Shown here one piece after another: positions 1-9,422 of a stretch of DNA of 64,000 nucleotides. A program made the translations under genes and the position numbers. How positions within the stretch are numbered: the stretch's first letter is position 1; every line of letters starts with the position of its first letter. The stretch is from an uncultured Candidatus Saccharibacteria bacterium (lineage in GTDB: Bacteria > Patescibacteriota > Saccharimonadia > Saccharimonadales > Saccharimonadaceae). The stretch covers positions 1 through 64,000 of the forward strand of contig CAKVAO010000004.1 of NCBI GenBank assembly GCA_934725355.1. The letters run 5' to 3'. The notes beneath the pieces were generated by a model, which had not been told where the DNA came from, searched no databases, and saw nothing but the letters and a program-made list of their open reading frames with translations.

Positions 1-78
1 TTTCTCTATTATTGTTAACACTAAATGTTGTAACGGAAATCTGCTATTTTGTTTGGTTACAAATTAGCTATCTATTTC

Positions 79-113
79 CCAGAATGTGTGTGAACTAATA
101 CAGTGTAAATCAC
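79..113. repeat. Direct repeat, left copy, flanking M16 cassette 1
   Basis: A 35-bp stretch beginning ccagaatgt and ending gtaaatcac matches 1695-1729 in the same orientation with only three adjacent mismatches. It lies past the stop codon of the first M16 gene. The two copies bracket the peptide and peptidase genes exactly. Confidence 0.85.
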
Positions 114-141
114 ACTCAGAAATAACTGCAATATAGCTCTA

Positions 142-1416
142 TTAACGGAATGCTCCATTGGTTATATCTCGGATCCTATCGACATAGCCCTGGTTGGTAT
201 CGCCAAATAGCCCGAGAGTCCACACGCCACGACCTATAAAAGCTTCAACTAGGTTGCTAATATCATCGGCAGTAATTGATCTAACCACAGATGGTAGATC
301 AATTATATCGACGACGGTGTCGTCCGCAAAGTATCTAGTTTCTACGTAGTTAGATAAAGCCTGCGCTGTTTCAAAGCCCATTATCAAACGACCAGACAAA
401 CGCGCTTTCAATTTCTCTAATACATCCTGGCCAACCCCATCCGACCGAAGTTTATTCATAGTATCCGCAATAATACGTGCTATTTCCACTAAATTATCGT
501 TAGTAGCAGCAGTGCGCAGCATACAATACGAGTTAAATCGTTCTATGGCATATGTAGCACGAATATCATAAGCCAGACCTCGACTTCTCACTTGACCATA
601 CAGCAATGAGTTTAGACTTCCCGTTAGCAGGTCACACAATATAGCTAACGTATATTCTTCTTCGATAGACAGACATTTATGCAACACTATAGGCAAATAG
701 TATGTGACATTTGGGATCCCATCGCGACGTATTACAACTGGATCAGCTGACCGTAACTCTATTTCGGCAGTCGGTAAACTATCACCGCTCGCCAAATGAA
801 TACCATCTAGAATTCTGTCTACTTCATTTAAATCTACGTCACCAGCTATTACAAAACGCATATTCGACGTTACATGGGTTAAGTCATGAAAATTAGCCAC
901 GTCATCTAAAGATACATTTTCGATCGTTTTTATCTGCTCTTCTAGACCCATGTCTTTATTGCCCATTGCCACCTCGCATTGACCGTCAACAACCCATCGT
1001 GGATCATTCAGATGCCCCTTCAACTCGCTGCGAACGTTACTCTTCTCTACTGTAATAATTTCATTGTTAAAATTTGGCGCAGATAACATGTGGATCTGCA
1101 TGCCGAGAATTCTCTGCCATTCAAAACTAGCACATTTGGCAGTATAGCGCATGTACTCGCTACCTGTAGATGCGTTTCTACATGCACCGTTTTTTCGAAA
1201 CGACTCGTCAAATTCACCCTTACTACTAAACCCCAGCACATTAGCAGCTACATGTTCCATAATATGAGCAGTCTGCTGCTTGCTTACATAATCAGGCACC
1301 AATCTCGATCCAGCGTGGAACGAGATAGAGCCGTAAAACACATTTGATTTTGGCTGCAAAATAACAATACCCTTTATTCCACGGGGCGTTGTATGTTCAA
1401 AGATGTCCGACTTCAT
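142..1416 (-). CDS. M16 family zinc metallopeptidase (cassette 1)
   Basis: A 424-residue single-unit M16 (insulinase/pitrilysin-like) peptidase. The inverted zinc motif HIMEH sits at residues 51-55 and a downstream acidic stretch (VEKSNVRSEL, near residue 130) fits the third zinc ligand. The start at 1416 is preferred over an ATG at 1503 because GGAGGG lies 6 nt upstream and because this start puts HxxEH at residue 51, exactly as in the paralogs at 20332 and 22872. The product has no clear signal peptide. It follows a 32-codon gene, separated by a strong terminator hairpin. It most likely cleaves a small peptide substrate; the peptide next door is the obvious candidate, but that is inference. 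Confidence 0.82.
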   Translation of the reverse strand: MKSDIFEHTTPRGIKGIVILQPKSNVFYGSISFHAGSRLVPDYVSKQQTAHIMEHVAANVLGFSSKGEFDESFRKNGACRNASTGSEYMRYTAKCASFEWQRILGMQIHMLSAPNFNNEIITVEKSNVRSELKGHLNDPRWVVDGQCEVAMGNKDMGLEEQIKTIENVSLDDVANFHDLTHVTSNMRFVIAGDVDLNEVDRILDGIHLASGDSLPTAEIELRSADPVVIRRDGIPNVTYYLPIVLHKCLSIEEEYTLAILCDLLTGSLNSLLYGQVRSRGLAYDIRATYAIERFNSYCMLRTAATNDNLVEIARIIADTMNKLRSDGVGQDVLEKLKARLSGRLIMGFETAQALSNYVETRYFADDTVVDIIDLPSVVRSITADDISNLVEAFIGRGVWTLGLFGDTNQGYVDRIRDITNGAFR

Positions 1417-1435
1417 AATATCCCTCCAAATGTGG

Positions 1436-1465
1436 TTAAAAGATGCGCCACTATTGTGGCGCATC
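1436..1465 (-). terminator. Terminator between 32-aa peptide gene and M16 gene
   Basis: A perfect 10-bp stem (GATGCGCCAC / GTGGCGCATC) with a 4-nt loop is followed by TTTT on the minus strand. It lies between the peptide stop (1510) and the M16 ribosome site, so M16 expression would depend on read-through or another promoter. Confidence 0.8.
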
Positions 1466-1509
1466 GCATGGTCATGCATGTCAACGTCAGACGTACTCCA
1501 CAAGCAGTA

Positions 1510-1608
1510 TTACTTGTGCTGATCGTCTGAAACAGGCGTACGGTCCAATGGGATCGGGCTGTCAGGGAAGCGACCACATTCGATCTCTTCTTGTGTTACC
1601 TCAGGCAT
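1510..1608 (-). CDS. Small acidic peptide (32 aa), cassette 1
   Basis: A 32-codon reading frame on the M16 strand, starting MPEVTQEEIECGRF and ending in DDQHK. AAAGGA lies about 10 nt upstream of the ATG. A TATAAT at 1664-1669 and a leader hairpin at 1634-1651 (7-bp stem, AAGG loop in RNA sense) precede it. It has one Cys and several Pro, and no similarity by eye to the other cassette peptides. Its position upstream of a terminator and an M16 peptidase gene resembles the 53-aa gene at 32115. It could be a precursor peptide, an immunity peptide or a chance frame. Confidence 0.5.
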   Translation of the reverse strand: MPEVTQEEIECGRFPDSPIPLDRTPVSDDQHK

Positions 1609-1633
1609 AATAACACCATCCTTTGTACTGGGC

Positions 1634-1669
1634 GACACTCCCTTGAGCATCTTTGTAACCCAGATTATA
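1634..1669 (-). promoter_or_regulatory. Promoter and leader hairpin of the 32-aa peptide gene
   Basis: The minus strand has a TATAAT -10 (1664-1669) and, in the leader, a 7-bp hairpin GATGCTC-AAGG-GAGTGTC (1634-1651, with G-U pairs). No convincing -35 was found. Confidence 0.5.
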
Positions 1670-1694
1670 TTCTAGCTAGACAAGATTAAAAAGT

Positions 1695-1729
1695 CCAGAA
1701 TGTTAATGAACTAATACAGTGTAAATCAC
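1695..1729. repeat. Direct repeat, right copy, flanking M16 cassette 1
   Basis: Second copy of the 35-bp repeat of 79-113 (32 of 35 identical). It begins 22 bp past the end of hsdR on the minus strand, so the cassette sits immediately 3' of the restriction operon. Confidence 0.85.
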
Positions 1730-1751
1730 GGACGTAGCAGTAGGCATCCGA

Positions 1752-4700
1752 CTACATTAGGCTAGCACCATCAGCACCACCATAAATGCTCTCGGTATGA
1801 GCCTTAGCAAGACGCTCTTGGCTCCAATCATCACCACAGCGCTCAGCCTGTTCCATTACCCGATCAATGGCCAGCCTCTGTTGGTCAGGAGGATAACCGT
1901 AACGCCCTAATGTACGCTTAACCATTACACGTAGCTTAGCTTGAACGTTGCGCCTCGAGCGCCAATCTACAGTGGCGTCTCGTCGCACTTGGGCGACTAG
2001 CGTTCTAGCTAGTTCGCGCAATTTATCATCACCCATTACTGCCATGGCAGAACCATTTTCTATTAGCGCATCATAAAACAGAGCCTCGTCCTCCGATAAT
2101 CCCAACGATTTACCCGCATCGACTGCATTCCTAATATCTTTACCAATACTTATTAATTCTTCAATCACCTGAGCCGCCTCAACGCTACCATTACGATAGC
2201 GGTTCAAAGCTTCTTCCAACATCTGCGAAAATTTCTGGTCCTTTACGACATTCTTGCCAAAGTGCATCCTAATCTGATCATTAAGCAGTCGGTTCAGTGC
2301 AACTATAGCCAAATTCTTGCGTTTAGTACGTCGCATTTCTGCAAAGAACTCATCGCTGAGCACGGAAATATCCGGCTTATTCAGTCCTGCCGCCTCAAAT
2401 ACATCAATCACCTCACCGGTCGGAACAATAGCTTTATCAACGATCTGTCGAAGCGCCGCAGCATACTCCTTGTTACTAATACGGCCACTAGGCTCTGTTT
2501 TCTCGATGCAGGACTTAACCGCCTGGAAGAACGCCACTTCTTCACGAATACATAGAGCTGCTGGATTCGGCATCACCAGCGCATAAGCCTTGCTTAGTTC
2601 TAGAACCGCCTGGCCGTATCGATTCTCGCCATCCTTTAGCCCCAATATATAGTTGGCAGCGTCTAGTAGAATTTGCAGGCGCTCACTCGTACTGGCACCA
2701 AAATACCGCATGTAGTCAAAATGTCCCGATAAATACATATCACGCACGACCTCATAGCATGTCTGCATCTTTTGAGTAGCCCGATCAATATCTAGTTGCG
2801 GCTCGCCCTGACCGCCACTACGCGTATAGTCCGCCATAGCATCACGCAAGGCCGCTGCTACACCTAAATAATCTACAATCAAGCCGCCGTTCTTACCTGG
2901 GTAGACTCGGTTAACACGCGCAATCGCCTGCATCAGATTATATCCCTTTAACGGCTTATCTAAATACATGACGTTTAGACATGGCACATCAAATCCAGTC
3001 AGCCACATATCACAAACAATTACCAACTTTAACGAATCATTAGGATTCTTCATGCGACGCTCAATTTCGTGAATTGATTGACGGTTACGAATGTGCGGTT
3101 GCATATTAGCAGGGTCGCCCGCCTTGCCTGTTATAACCACCTTTATTACACCGGCATTATCATCGCTAGAGCCCCAACTAGGGCGCAAGGCAACAATTTT
3201 ATCGTACAAATTACAGGCAATCTGACGACTCATTGTTACAATCATACCCTTACCATTTAATGACTCCGACCGAGCCTCAAAATGTTTGACTATATCAGCG
3301 GCCACTACCGATAAGCGTCGATCATTACCTACGATAGCCTCTTTGGTAGCATATTCTCGTTTCAGTTCAGATTGACGCCCCTCGTCTTCATCTTCAAACA
3401 GTTCACCCACCTGAGTATCTATCCACTCCTTGGTTTTGTCATCAATACCTAGGTCAATTAGGCGACTCTCATAATAGATCGGTACCGTCGCGCCATCTAC
3501 CACGGCCTGTTTTACATCATAAATATCGATATAATCACCAAACACTGCCGGCGTTGATTTGTCGGCCAGTTCAATAGGTGTGCCAGTAAAACCAATATAG
3601 CTTGCGTTCGGCAGGGCGTCACGCATGTATTTAGCATAGCCATAGACCACCTGTTTATCATTATCGCGAATATGGGCTCTAAAACCATACTGACTGCGGT
3701 GTGCCTCATCCGCCATTACGATGACGTTACGTCGATCAGTTAATACGGGCAGCCTATCGCCACCATCGTCGGGTGCAAACTTCTGAATCGTCGTAAAAAC
3801 GATCCCTCCCGCTTGGCGCTCTAGCATCTGCCGAAGTTCTCGTCTACTTTCAGCCTGGCGCGGACGCTCGCCCAATAGTTCTTGGCAATGGCCAAAGGTT
3901 GCAAATAATTGACCGTCTAGGTCGTTGCGGTCGGTTACCACTACGATGGTAGGGTTGTGAAATTCGGGCGCATGCATCAACTTACCAGTATAGAAAACCA
4001 TACTTAGCGACTTACCCGAGCCCTGCGTATGCCAAACCACACCAGCACGGCCATCGCCACCAGTACTGCTGGCACACATGGTACTAGATAGCGCTTTATT
4101 AACCACCCAGTATTGATGATAGGCCGCCACCTTCTTGATAGCGCCACCACGGTCACCACGTTCGTACACAATGAAGTTCTTAATGATATCAAGTAGTCGC
4201 GCCTTATCAAACACACCCTTAGTCAATATGTCCAGCATGGCACTACAAGCTACATCAATCTCGCGCGTGCCATCAATCGTTTTCCAGGGCATCATGCGAT
4301 CCAATGGACTACTAATCGTCCCCATCTGAGCCTGTATGCCATCACTAATCACCAATAGTTCATTGAATCTAAAGACGTCGCTAATTTCGCGCATGTAGGT
4401 TTGCAGCTGATTGTACGCTAGATCCATATCAGCATCCTTGTCGGCCGGATTCTTTAGTTCAATCATTACCAGTGGCAAGCCATTAATAAATAGCATGACA
4501 TCCGGGCGACGCTTGAACTCATCCTGCACAATCGTAACCTGGTTGACCGCCAAGAACTCGTTGCGCTCCGGGTGGTCAAAATCCACAGTATTCACTAGAT
4601 CAAACTTAATACGACCATCGGGCAGACGATATTCAACTGACACACCGTTAATTAGCATGTGATGAAAATCATGGTTATTATCAATCAGAGAATCGTGGGT

Positions 4701-4916
4701 GTTGAGCGTCAGTTTACGCAGAGCCTCGTCCAGAGCAGATTGAGGCAAATTAGAGTTCAGTACTCGCAGCCGATTTTCCAACCGCCGGCGCAAGAATGTA
4801 TCACCATAGTCACGCTCGCTCGCCTCACCTTGCTCTAGGTTCGAACCATGCTCGATAATCCAGCCTAAGCTTTCTAAGGTATGGAGCAGCCCCTGCTCAA
4901 CCTCATCTTCATTCAT
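1752..4916 (-). CDS. hsdR: Type I restriction enzyme, R subunit
   Basis: A 1054-residue ATP-dependent translocase/nuclease of a type I restriction system. An N-terminal PD-(D/E)xK nuclease site is seen at about residues 140-160 (DVMLFINGLPLVMIELKNP), Walker A at TQGSGKS, the DEAH box in VIVMADEAHRSQYG, and helicase motif III-like GFTGTPIE. It is the last gene of the operon, downstream of the Shedu-like gene. The start is taken at the MNEDEV methionine (4916). A TATAAT ends exactly 6 nt before this ATG, so upstream in-frame ATGs lie within the promoter and the message is probably leaderless with its own promoter. Confidence 0.95.
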   Translation of the reverse strand: MNEDEVEQGLLHTLESLGWIIEHGSNLEQGEASERDYGDTFLRRRLENRLRVLNSNLPQSALDEALRKLTLNTHDSLIDNNHDFHHMLINGVSVEYRLPDGRIKFDLVNTVDFDHPERNEFLAVNQVTIVQDEFKRRPDVMLFINGLPLVMIELKNPADKDADMDLAYNQLQTYMREISDVFRFNELLVISDGIQAQMGTISSPLDRMMPWKTIDGTREIDVACSAMLDILTKGVFDKARLLDIIKNFIVYERGDRGGAIKKVAAYHQYWVVNKALSSTMCASSTGGDGRAGVVWHTQGSGKSLSMVFYTGKLMHAPEFHNPTIVVVTDRNDLDGQLFATFGHCQELLGERPRQAESRRELRQMLERQAGGIVFTTIQKFAPDDGGDRLPVLTDRRNVIVMADEAHRSQYGFRAHIRDNDKQVVYGYAKYMRDALPNASYIGFTGTPIELADKSTPAVFGDYIDIYDVKQAVVDGATVPIYYESRLIDLGIDDKTKEWIDTQVGELFEDEDEGRQSELKREYATKEAIVGNDRRLSVVAADIVKHFEARSESLNGKGMIVTMSRQIACNLYDKIVALRPSWGSSDDNAGVIKVVITGKAGDPANMQPHIRNRQSIHEIERRMKNPNDSLKLVIVCDMWLTGFDVPCLNVMYLDKPLKGYNLMQAIARVNRVYPGKNGGLIVDYLGVAAALRDAMADYTRSGGQGEPQLDIDRATQKMQTCYEVVRDMYLSGHFDYMRYFGASTSERLQILLDAANYILGLKDGENRYGQAVLELSKAYALVMPNPAALCIREEVAFFQAVKSCIEKTEPSGRISNKEYAAALRQIVDKAIVPTGEVIDVFEAAGLNKPDISVLSDEFFAEMRRTKRKNLAIVALNRLLNDQIRMHFGKNVVKDQKFSQMLEEALNRYRNGSVEAAQVIEELISIGKDIRNAVDAGKSLGLSEDEALFYDALIENGSAMAVMGDDKLRELARTLVAQVRRDATVDWRSRRNVQAKLRVMVKRTLGRYGYPPDQQRLAIDRVMEQAERCGDDWSQERLAKAHTESIYGGADGASLM

Positions 4917-4974
4917 GGTTATATTATACAACAAGCTTGATCGCATCACCTAAATCCACAAAGCGACATAACCC

Positions 4975-6096
4975 CTAAGGCTCAGCCTTTGTTGAGTCAT
5001 TTCCGACGATAAACTTAGCCCGTTCATAAAGCTCATCATAGGTTATAATCTCGGGACTTGACAAATTATTACGATAGAGTTCGAACGATCTCTTCTTCGA
5101 GAGGTCATCCAATTCAGATAGCTTACCGATAACAACAAACATCTTCGGCTGAACCGTCAACAAATCACCCATCAAAGCAGAGTTATCCTCGCTTCTACTG
5201 CCCTCTACAACCCACTTCCTGCCATTAACTTGGATCTGGCTTACGGCTCCACAAAGCTCGTCGCTAGGAGGCCATGCGTCGTTACGATACTGAGACCCCA
5301 AAAGCCTGGTGGACGGCTTTTTAATCTCGACTAAACACGTAAACCTAACGTCGGCAACACTCCCCAGCAAGAAATCGCCCCGTTGAGCACCACTCTTTGA
5401 TACATTTGCACCCGAGTATACAGGTTGGGTGTAGGCCTGTGTCATAAACTTATAGCACAGGCCGTATCCAAATATCCATTGATTCGATTCAAAGAACTTT
5501 TGCCATTCGCACTCCTTAAAGTCGCCAGACAGCATGTTGCGAAAAGTATCCAGCGCCACAGCTCTATCAGACTGAATTTTTGCATAGGCGAGGTGTGTCG
5601 CAAGGTTGGCGTCTGACGTCTGCAAACAACTCCAGAAATCATTACCATAATTTCGCTCTAGCAACTTAGCTATAATGACAGACTTATTCTCGTCGTTAAT
5701 TACTAGGCTCCCTTCATCTGCAATTTTATATTTTCTATTGCCATAGCCTACACCACGCGTGTCGACAACATGTCCAAGACGATCCATATGCTCAAACAGC
5801 TTCTTTGCAGCATCCGATCTAAGCCTAATTTCTATACTGTCATTTTCATGCAAATTATTAAAGTGTATTCTTGATAACGGCTTAGTATTTCCACTAGAAT
5901 CCTTACGATATCTAAAGAGCTTACATCCGACGCCAGTCCCTTTGTTGTTGTCATAAGCATAGGGCATTGCTACAAGCCTCGTTCTTTTTGTGTCTTCTAG
6001 TATTATGCTGTTTGACTCAGCATAACTATTTGTTACACCCCTCAGAGCAATAATCGCGGCCAAATCATCATTAACGTGTCCCTCACAACTTTCCAT
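4975..6096 (-). CDS. Shedu-like (DUF4263) anti-phage nuclease
   Basis: A 373-residue protein whose C-terminal half carries the Shedu/DUF4263 PD-(D/E)xK signature: EWQKFFESNQWIFG, then GDFLLGS with the catalytic Asp, then CLVEIKKPST (E-x-K), then a late SQIQVNGRKWV stretch. The N-terminal half (about 190 residues) is the variable sensor region expected of Shedu proteins. It sits inside the type I restriction operon, between hsdS and hsdR, with its own promoter (TTGCAA, 17 nt, TATAAT). The TATAAT overlaps two in-frame upstream ATGs, so the start is set at 6096, 6 nt past the hexamer. The family call is by motif recognition. Confidence 0.82.
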   Translation of the reverse strand: MESCEGHVNDDLAAIIALRGVTNSYAESNSIILEDTKRTRLVAMPYAYDNNKGTGVGCKLFRYRKDSSGNTKPLSRIHFNNLHENDSIEIRLRSDAAKKLFEHMDRLGHVVDTRGVGYGNRKYKIADEGSLVINDENKSVIIAKLLERNYGNDFWSCLQTSDANLATHLAYAKIQSDRAVALDTFRNMLSGDFKECEWQKFFESNQWIFGYGLCYKFMTQAYTQPVYSGANVSKSGAQRGDFLLGSVADVRFTCLVEIKKPSTRLLGSQYRNDAWPPSDELCGAVSQIQVNGRKWVVEGSRSEDNSALMGDLLTVQPKMFVVIGKLSELDDLSKKRSFELYRNNLSSPEIITYDELYERAKFIVGNDSTKAEP

Positions 6097-6102
6097 AAGC
6101 TC

Positions 6103-6131
6103 ATTATACATGCCACAGCACAATCTTGCAA
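6103..6131 (-). promoter_or_regulatory. Promoter of Shedu-like gene
   Basis: TTGCAA at 6126-6131, a 17-nt spacer and TATAAT at 6103-6108 on the minus strand. The ATG at 6096 begins 6 nt past the hexamer, the position expected for the transcription start itself, which implies a leaderless message. Confidence 0.7.
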
Positions 6132-6157
6132 TACCGTCCAGTTTATTGCGCTTATGC

Positions 6158-7276
6158 TTATTGTATCAGTTCGCGAAGCAGCGCATCTCTCAGTTCAATC
6201 AGATATTCGTTTTCACACTCATTATCCCAAATCGTACCAAACATAGTCGAAGCCCTTTCGCAAAACAGCTCAAGTAATCTATCCGGAGCTTTCTTGATGT
6301 CTAGCCTTTCAATGTGGCTAGGATATATGTGCGGTTGGCCAGAACCAGTTTGAGAATCATATATTTCCTTCTGTCTACTCTCTAAGACATAGTACAGATA
6401 ATATATACAGTCTGTCATTGTTGAATCAATGAATGACGAATCAGCAGACCATACATTATCGCCCCACAGCGCAACATAGCCAGCATTAACACCCGATGCA
6501 CTTATGGTTATGACCGGTGCAACCGTATTAGCCTCATCGTGATGCCCTGCAGGGCTTAGTCCACCACTAACAACCGGCACCACACCTGGTCTCATTAGTT
6601 TTGAGGTTAAACTCTTTCCACGACGAGGACACACTAAGTCTCCAAATTTAACATCCGGCCAATTCTTAGCGTCTGGGTTGTCGATGAAGTAGTGACGAAA
6701 TAGCGCTTGCCCAATTTGTTCTAGCGTTTCGTTCATTTGGCGATTCAGCTCGATTTTATCGTCCAATGACCCCAAGATATCCGCAATTCTACGCTGTGTC
6801 ACCATATCGGGCAGGTCAATTCCCATTTTCGGCACGCTCTTTGTATTCAAATGAGATACAGTACTTCCGTTACTATGCGATATCATATAGCTTCTAGCCT
6901 TAGCTGATTTGAGGTAGTAGAAGAGCCACCTGCCATCAACCATATCTGGACGCTTAATCTTAAGCTTTGATAAATCCAGTGAGAAACAAGATACCCCACC
7001 AATATTAGGAATTACAATCGGACTCCCTATAACCTCACGGTTTTGAGTAAGGTCGGTATTTGCAATTAGAATATCCCCGGGGTCGACATATTGATCGGCT
7101 TTTGGCGTACCAGCATAATATTTAATCCCGTCGTACCGGAATCCGCCTCCGCGGCCTACGCATTTTAGGTTAATAAAAGGCAGGCCGCCATCAGCATCAG
7201 TATAATCCGAGCTGCGGTATGATATACCTTTAGCTACATCAACAACATCACCAAGTTCTATTGTAGCAACACTCAT
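6158..7276 (-). CDS. hsdS: Type I restriction enzyme, specificity subunit
   Basis: A 372-residue S subunit with two target-recognition halves. The first runs from residue 1 to about 150. The central conserved helical spacer follows (PDMVTQRRIADILGSLDDKI...LNRQMNETLEQ), then a second recognition domain beginning near KFGDLVCPRRGK, and a terminal helix YLIELRDALLRELIQ. It determines the DNA sequence methylated by HsdM and cut by HsdR. Its start overlaps the preceding gene by ATGA, which indicates translational coupling. Confidence 0.93.
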   Translation of the reverse strand: MSVATIELGDVVDVAKGISYRSSDYTDADGGLPFINLKCVGRGGGFRYDGIKYYAGTPKADQYVDPGDILIANTDLTQNREVIGSPIVIPNIGGVSCFSLDLSKLKIKRPDMVDGRWLFYYLKSAKARSYMISHSNGSTVSHLNTKSVPKMGIDLPDMVTQRRIADILGSLDDKIELNRQMNETLEQIGQALFRHYFIDNPDAKNWPDVKFGDLVCPRRGKSLTSKLMRPGVVPVVSGGLSPAGHHDEANTVAPVITISASGVNAGYVALWGDNVWSADSSFIDSTMTDCIYYLYYVLESRQKEIYDSQTGSGQPHIYPSHIERLDIKKAPDRLLELFCERASTMFGTIWDNECENEYLIELRDALLRELIQ

Positions 7277-7875
7277 CTATTCCTCGCAATCTTGTCAACT
7301 GACTTGCCTATACCCTTCAATGAACTCGCGATGCCTAGTAGCACCTTATCCTCACGACCTGTCAAGCTATGATCGGGCATCGAAGCGAAATCTAGCGGAT
7401 ACTCAGCTTTGTAGGCCCTGCCGTCCTCGTTATTATACGTCACGCCAACACTAGCACGAGAGCTAGCAAGCCGAGAGTAGTTGTCACCATATGCATCAAT
7501 CATAAAATACTTACGAGCTCCACCTGCAGGCAGCATCTTTATGCCGTGGATGAAGGGCTTCATATTTGAAAGCCTAGACTCCATGTCACCTTCAGAGACA
7601 ACACCCACGATATCATCACCCTTAACACTGAGGACTATGTTCCTAGCCAATCTCATACCAGCGTTTTCAACCACTAAGTTGTATAGATATGGACTAACCT
7701 TGCTAGGCTCAGCATACACTAGAACCCTTGGTCTTGTCATCTGCTCATTCAGTTTACCGCTTTCCTCTGCGGCTTTACGAGATTGTTTTGCTGCATTAAG
7801 TGATATACACGTAGCTATCCCGGCAATTATTGCACTTGCAATTTCCGCAACACTAGCCCAGTCTTGTAGGCTCAT
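7273..7875 (-). CDS. Membrane protein between hsdM and hsdS
   Basis: A 200-residue protein of unknown function. An N-terminal hydrophobic segment (about residues 8-28, EIASAIIAGIATCISLNAA) is followed by a short charged helix and a soluble domain (PRVLVYAEPSKVSPYLYNLV...), a layout common in accessory proteins of type I systems. It overlaps hsdM by 4 nt upstream and hsdS by 4 nt downstream, so it is co-translated with the methylase and specificity genes. It may be a membrane-tethered modulator, but nothing shows its activity. Confidence 0.7.
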   Translation of the reverse strand: MSLQDWASVAEIASAIIAGIATCISLNAAKQSRKAAEESGKLNEQMTRPRVLVYAEPSKVSPYLYNLVVENAGMRLARNIVLSVKGDDIVGVVSEGDMESRLSNMKPFIHGIKMLPAGGARKYFMIDAYGDNYSRLASSRASVGVTYNNEDGRAYKAEYPLDFASMPDHSLTGREDKVLLGIASSLKGIGKSVDKIARNR

Positions 7876-9344
7876 TCAAACTCCTTTAAAATCTCACGGA
7901 TTTCAGTCTCTAGCTCGTGGCTCTTGGCAAACTGATCATTTAGTTGCTGAATTAGCCTGGGCATTTTGACCTCAAACGGCTCGCTATCTTCTGCGGTTGG
8001 CTTAACGCCGACGTAGCGGCCAGGAGTTAGTACATAGTCCTGCAACTTAATTTCGTCAAGCGTAGCGGCTTTGACAAAGCCTAGCTCGGACTCTACTTTA
8101 CCGGTTTGCTGGAATTTATGGTATACATCGGCCACCTTCTGGATATCCTCGGCAGACAGTTCGCGACTATGTCGGTTAATCATATGCCCTAGCTCACGTC
8201 CGTCAATAAATAGCACCTTACCGTGACGATTGCTGCGATTGCGCGCAATGAACCACAGACAGCACGGAATTGCCACATTAAAGAACAGTTTATCCGGCAG
8301 AGTTACAATACAGTCGACCAGATCAGCCTCAACAATATTCTTGCGAATCTCGCCCTCTCCGCCATTCTGACTACTCATACTACCGTTAGCCAGAACAAAA
8401 CCTGCTATACCATTAGGTGCTAAATGATAAATCATATGCTGAACCCAGGCAAAGTTAGCATTGCCACGCGGCGGAATGCCATATTTGAAACGAACGTCTT
8501 GCTGCAAATGCTCTTGGCCCCAATCGCTAATGTTAAACGGCGGATTGGCTAATATATAGTCGGCCTTTAGGTCGGGCAGTTGATCATTCATTAGCGTATC
8601 GCCACGGCGAATATCTGCATCAATACCGCGAATAGCCAGGTTCATCTTTGCTAGGCGCCAAGTTGTCTCGTTCAGTTCTTGACCGTAAATAGCAATATCC
8701 TCAGTGCGACCCTGATGTTCACGCACAAATTGCTCGCTCCACACGAACATACCGCCACTACCACAACATGGGTCATAGACTCGACCATTAAACGGCTGAA
8801 TCATATTAACCAGTAGTCGCACAATGGAGCGAGGAGTATAGAACTCTCCACCATGCTTGCCCTCGCTATCAGCAAACATGCCCATAAAGTATTCATACAC
8901 TTGGCCCAGCAGATCCTTAGAATCGCCCGTATCGAATCGGATATTGGTAAATAAATCTATTAGCTCGCCTAGACGTCGCTTGTCTAAAGCTTCACGCGCG
9001 TAATCTTTAGGCAATACACCCTTTAGCGTAGGATTCTCACGTTCAATTGCCACCATAGCATCGTCAACCATTTTCCCAATAGTCGGCTGCTTAGCGTTGT
9101 CTACCAGATTTTGCCATCGCGCTTCTACTGGTACCCAGAAAACATTGTCCATAAGATAATAGTCTCTATCCTCTGGATCAAAGCCATCATCAACTGCTTT
9201 TTGATGCTGGCGATCAAAGGAGTCCGAAACATATTTTAGAAAGATTAGCCCTAGTACAACATACTTATAGTCCGACGGACTAATGTTGCCGCGCAATTTA
9301 TCTGCCGCCGCCCACAACTGCTTCTTTAAGTCCCCTATATTCAT
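7872..9344 (-). CDS. hsdM: Type I restriction enzyme, methylase subunit
   Basis: A 490-residue N6-adenine methyltransferase. An N-terminal four-helix domain (MNIGDLKKQLWAAADKLRG) precedes SAM motif I VYDPCCGSGGMFV and catalytic motif IV ANPPFNISDWG. TPRSIVRLLVN is the motif X region. First gene of the operon. The start is placed at MNIGDL (9344): TATAAT ends 6 nt upstream, so the ATG at 9362 precedes the likely transcription start. The stop overlaps the next gene by 4 nt. Confidence 0.95.
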   Translation of the reverse strand: MNIGDLKKQLWAAADKLRGNISPSDYKYVVLGLIFLKYVSDSFDRQHQKAVDDGFDPEDRDYYLMDNVFWVPVEARWQNLVDNAKQPTIGKMVDDAMVAIERENPTLKGVLPKDYAREALDKRRLGELIDLFTNIRFDTGDSKDLLGQVYEYFMGMFADSEGKHGGEFYTPRSIVRLLVNMIQPFNGRVYDPCCGSGGMFVWSEQFVREHQGRTEDIAIYGQELNETTWRLAKMNLAIRGIDADIRRGDTLMNDQLPDLKADYILANPPFNISDWGQEHLQQDVRFKYGIPPRGNANFAWVQHMIYHLAPNGIAGFVLANGSMSSQNGGEGEIRKNIVEADLVDCIVTLPDKLFFNVAIPCCLWFIARNRSNRHGKVLFIDGRELGHMINRHSRELSAEDIQKVADVYHKFQQTGKVESELGFVKAATLDEIKLQDYVLTPGRYVGVKPTAEDSEPFEVKMPRLIQQLNDQFAKSHELETEIREILKEFE

Positions 9345-9390
9345 GACTATATTATACAGCATCTGAGGCGAAGCTACACTTTATAAGCAA

Positions 9391-9418
9391 AAGAGCTCCC
9401 ACGATTAGGGGAGCTCTT
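9391..9418. terminator. Terminator upstream of hsdM
   Basis: A perfect 10-bp stem (aagagctccc / gggagctctt) with an A-tract on the plus strand, giving a U-tract for minus-strand transcripts. It separates the decayed gene at 9423 from hsdM. Confidence 0.8.
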
Positions 9419-9422
9419 CAAT

